Program-made: the position numbers and the translations under genes
From: DASQPR01 sp963724705
GTDB taxonomy: Bacteria; Actinomycetota; Actinomycetes; Mycobacteriales; Micromonosporaceae
DNA length: 64,000 nt
Reading direction: 5' to 3'
Assembly: GCA_963724705.1 (NCBI GenBank)
Contig: CAVRVS010000006.1
Coordinates: 186,001-250,000 of the forward strand
Shown: positions 61,717 through 64,000 of the stretch, one piece after another
Position numbering within the stretch: position 1 is the stretch's first letter
How the letters are laid out: each line of letters opens with the position of its first letter
Notes under the pieces: model-generated
The model's input: the letters and a program-made list of their open reading frames with translations, nothing else
Told to the model about the DNA's origin: nothing
Database searches by the model: none

Positions 61717-62709
61717 GTGCCGGTGGAGATTCTCGTGCTCGATCACGACGCCGTGACCGACCTGCTGACCGTCGACGCGTGCATCGGGGTCATGCGTGAC
61801 ACACTCGCCGCGCTCGCGCGGGGCGCCGGCTTCCAGCCGCTGCGGACCATCGAACGGCCACCCGGCGTGGCCGGCATGCTCGGCATGATGCCGGGCTATC
61901 TGGCCGAGCCGCATCCGGTTCTGGGTCTCAAATTCCTCGGCATCTTCGGCGGCAATCCGTCCATCGGCAAGGACGCGCACCAGGGCATGGTGATCCTGCT
62001 CGATCCCGCGACCGGTGAGCCGCAGGCGATCCTCAACGCGTCGGCCGTGACGGCGATCCGCACCGCGGCGGCCTCCGCAGTCGCGACCGACGCGTTGGCC
62101 CGACCGGACGCCGATAGTCTCGCGGTCTTTGGCACGGGCGTTCAGGGTGCCTGGCACGTCCGGACGATCGCCGCGGTCAGACCGCTTTCCCGGGTACGGA
62201 TGACCGGACGCGACGCCATCCGCGGCGCCGAGGTGGCCGCCCGCCTGGCCGACGAGTTAGGCCTAGCTGTGTCGTTCGAGGCGGACGCGCGGGCCACGGT
62301 CGACGAAGCCGACATTGTCGTGACGGCCACGTCGGCCACCGAGCCGCTGCTGCGGCGGGAATGGCTCGCGTCCGGCGTGCACATCAATGCCGTCGGCGCG
62401 TGTGTGCCGACGGCCCGCGAACTCGACACCGCAACGGTAGCCGCGGCGCGGTTCTTCGCCGATCGCCGCGAGTCGGCGCTCCACGAGGCTGGGGACTACG
62501 TGATCGCGGCGGCCGAGGTCGGACTCGGACCGGAACACATCGTCGCCGACATCGGCGAGGTACTCAACGGTTCGGTCGCGGGCCGCACCGGCGACGACGA
62601 GATGACGGTATTCGAGTCGCTCGGGCTCGCCGTCGAGGATCTGGCCGCCGCGGCGTACGTCGTCGAGGCAGCCCACCGTACCGGCGCCGGAACCCGGGCC
62701 CGGTTTTAA
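61717..62709 (+). CDS. Ornithine cyclodeaminase/mu-crystallin family protein
   Basis: A 330-residue NAD(P)-binding enzyme. EILVLDHDAVTDLLTVDACIG opens the fold; LNASAVTAIRTAAASAVATDA and LAVFGTGVQGAWHVRTIAAV are the substrate and nucleotide sites; VHINAVGACVPTARELD and VADIGEVLNGSVAGR follow. Members deaminate ornithine or act as imino-acid/ketimine reductases and alanine dehydrogenases. GTG 61717 or 61723. The stop overlaps an ATG for the next gene (TAATG). Substrate unsettled; the dehydratase partner suggests amino-acid catabolism. Confidence 0.9.
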   Translation: MPVEILVLDHDAVTDLLTVDACIGVMRDTLAALARGAGFQPLRTIERPPGVAGMLGMMPGYLAEPHPVLGLKFLGIFGGNPSIGKDAHQGMVILLDPATGEPQAILNASAVTAIRTAAASAVATDALARPDADSLAVFGTGVQGAWHVRTIAAVRPLSRVRMTGRDAIRGAEVAARLADELGLAVSFEADARATVDEADIVVTATSATEPLLRREWLASGVHINAVGACVPTARELDTATVAAARFFADRRESALHEAGDYVIAAAEVGLGPEHIVADIGEVLNGSVAGRTGDDEMTVFESLGLAVEDLAAAAYVVEAAHRTGAGTRARF

Positions 62710-62747
62710 TGGGAGGCCTGGGTCTGATGGGAGGGCTGAGTCTGATG
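62709..62747 (+). repeat. 18-bp duplication of a ribosome-binding site plus start codon
   Basis: ATGGGAGGCCTGGGTCTG and ATGGGAGGGCTGAGTCTG lie in tandem and are followed by ATG. Each copy supplies GGGAGG about 9-10 bp before an in-frame ATG, giving three candidate starts for the dehydratase at 62709, 62727 and 62745. Confidence 0.85.
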
Positions 62748-63695
62748 GGCGCCGAGGAATTGCCGACCGCGACGGACATCGCCAAGGCGCGCGACGCCGT
62801 GGCCGGCGTCGCCATCCGTACCCCGTTGGTGCGGTTGAATTTCACCGCCAATACGCAGATCTACCTGAAGTTGGAGAACCTCCAGCCGATCGGCTCGTTC
62901 AAGTTACGCGGTGCCGCCGCCGTGCTCGCCAGCGCGACCGCCGACGAGGTGGCCGCCGGCATCGTGACCGCGTCGGCCGGAAACATGGGACAAGGGGCGG
63001 CGTGGTTTGCCAGGCGCCTCGGCGTGCCATGCACGGTCGTCGTACCGCCGACCGCACCGGCCTCGAAGATCGCCGCCATGGAGGCGCTCGGCGCGCGTGT
63101 CGTGCCGGTGAGCGCCGAAGCGTGGTGGGACGCCTTCGTGCAGCGCCGCGTCGACGGCGTAGACGGCGTGTTCATCCATGCCTTCGACGACGTGGCGGTG
63201 ATGGCCGGCAACGCCACGATCGGTCTCGAGATCGCCGAGGACCTCCCATCGGTGACACACGTACTCGTACCGTGGGGCGGCGGCGGATTGACCTGCGGCA
63301 TAGCGACCGGCCTCGCCTCGGTCGGCTCGAGGGCTCGGGTGCTCGCGTGCGAGGTCGCGACCGCCGCTCCCTTGGCCGCTTCGCTGGCAGCGGGCGGGCC
63401 GGCCACCGTGGACATGCAGCCGTCGTTCGTGGACGGGATCGGCAGCCGTACCGTCCTCCCGAGCATGTACGACCGAGCGACCCAGCTCGGCATCGCCTCG
63501 CTCGTCGCGCCCGTGACCGACGTCGCAGCCGCGCTGCGCCTGCTCCTCGACCGCAACCATGTCCTGGCCGAGGGCGCCGGCGCGACACCAGTGGCGTGTG
63601 CGTTAGCGGCGGAGTTCGGGCCGGAGGACGTGGTCGTGTGCGTCGTGTCGGGCGGTGTGATCGGGCTCGAGACGGTGCGCGAGTTGCTGTCGTAG
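62745..63695 (+). CDS. PLP-dependent serine/threonine dehydratase
   Basis: A 316-residue fold-type II enzyme (328 from ATG 62709). LENLQPIGSFKLRGAAAVLA holds the PLP lysine, ASAGNMGQGAAWFA binds the phosphate side, and PWGGGGLTCGIATGL is the glycine loop. ATG 62745 is preferred because it matches the family N-terminus and has GGGAGGG upstream. No ACT regulatory domain, so the short catabolic form or a serine racemase-like enzyme. Coupled to the ornithine-cyclodeaminase-family gene. Confidence 0.88.
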   Translation: MGAEELPTATDIAKARDAVAGVAIRTPLVRLNFTANTQIYLKLENLQPIGSFKLRGAAAVLASATADEVAAGIVTASAGNMGQGAAWFARRLGVPCTVVVPPTAPASKIAAMEALGARVVPVSAEAWWDAFVQRRVDGVDGVFIHAFDDVAVMAGNATIGLEIAEDLPSVTHVLVPWGGGGLTCGIATGLASVGSRARVLACEVATAAPLAASLAAGGPATVDMQPSFVDGIGSRTVLPSMYDRATQLGIASLVAPVTDVAAALRLLLDRNHVLAEGAGATPVACALAAEFGPEDVVVCVVSGGVIGLETVRELLS

Positions 63696-64000
63696 CCGGG
63701 TCGCGCTGTGGGTGCGGGGCGGCTTTCTCACTCGGACGGCAGAGCATTTAGGTCTGTCGTGGTTCCGCTTTGAGGTTGCGGGGCGACTTTCTCACTCGGA
63801 CGGCAAAGCATCTAGGTCTGTCGTGAGAAAGCCGCCCCGCAACCCTGACCTGGCCGAGCCCGGTCGCCCGTATCCGCTGTCGTCGCCCTCTTCGGTGCCG
63901 TCGCCCCTTCTGCCCCGTCGCGGCCGCGCTCGTCGCGCCGGGTAATGGGCTCCGGGGGTGGCCGTGATCGGGAAAGTCGCCGTGACGCGGCGGCTTCTGG
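63696..64000. other. Non-coding right end
   Basis: No gene supported. Contains the 49-bp repeat pair and hairpin (63713-63844), then GC-rich sequence with no clear ORF. A weak imperfect hairpin (AAGTCGCCG...CGGCGGCTT) occurs at 63974-63996, sharing the AAGTCGCC/GGCTT theme with the repeat. Confidence 0.55.
63713..63844. repeat. 49-bp direct repeat ending in a 20-bp hairpin
   Basis: A unit beginning TGCGGGGCGGCTTTCTCACT (63713) and recurring at 63777 (64-bp period) differs at only a few positions. The second copy's left part (63774-63793) pairs with 63825-63844 in a 20-bp stem with one mismatch and a 31-nt loop. The right arm matches the complement of copy 1 exactly. It begins 18 bp after the dehydratase stop. 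Confidence 0.85.

Noticed and set aside
1..64000. tRNA, rRNA and transposase genes
   Set aside because: I scanned by eye for tRNA-like cloverleaf ends, rRNA signatures and transposase motifs and found none; a covariance search could still find a divergent small RNA.

Overview
The window is high-GC actinobacterial chromosome. Genes are closely packed, GTG starts are common, and many genes meet at ATGA or GTGA overlaps. Two blocks match gene orders known from Mycobacterium tuberculosis: rimJ-moeA-galU / 5-formyl-THF cyclo-ligase-Ruc (Rv0995-Rv0991c) and moeZ-DUF3152-TetR-DUF3107-rhlE (Rv3206c-Rv3211). I cannot name the genus. I found no rRNA, tRNA, CRISPR array, transposase or phage gene, so this looks like core chromosome with lineage-specific insertions. 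Layout: 0-7 kb holds molybdopterin and nucleotide-sugar genes, a HAMP-GAF-GGDEF diguanylate cyclase, folate salvage, and a Ruc-type zinc-ribbon chaperone gene preceded by a near-perfect CIRCE operator. 7-15 kb carries an MpaB-like oxygenase, a RecB-type nuclease, MarC, PH-domain and small membrane proteins, a SpoU methyltransferase and a MaoC dehydratase. 15-27 kb carries thioredoxin, an acyl-CoA dehydrogenase, two DUF4190 membrane proteins, two SDRs, a very large secreted S8-like protein with an unusual active site, and a malyl-CoA-lyase-like CitE protein. 27-33.5 kb carries an orphan NuoB paired with an alkyltransferase-like protein, proB-proA, a toroid-fold protein and moeZ. 33.5-46 kb carries two DUF3152 putative metalloproteases (one with a broken zinc site), an alpha/beta hydrolase, a frameshifted repeat-rich protein, TetR, DUF3107, RhlE helicase and a conserved unknown protein. 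46-50.3 kb is a csoR-copZ-copA copper operon, its ATPase gene broken by two single-base insertions, and a divergent NlpC/P60 hydrolase. 50.3-56.2 kb carries a RecQ helicase fused to a phosphoribosyltransferase-like domain, an FHA protein, a cold-shock gene and an Rsm22-like methyltransferase. 56.5-60.6 kb is a three-gene operon (nucleotidyltransferase, glycerol-1-phosphate-dehydrogenase-like enzyme, CDP-alcohol phosphotransferase) that reads as a pathway for an unusual glycerophospholipid or polymer. The right end has an ornithine-cyclodeaminase/serine-dehydratase pair and a duplicated hairpin-forming repeat. Two themes recur. First, convergent genes are separated by long perfect or near-perfect hairpins that mostly lack U-tracts. 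Second, five single-base frameshifts in four otherwise intact genes all lie between 39.7 and 61.1 kb, which points to local sequence error or to recent decay. The G1P-type operon is the best candidate for a little-described system, followed by the degenerate DUF3152 twin, the orphan NuoB/ATL pair and the terminal repeat.
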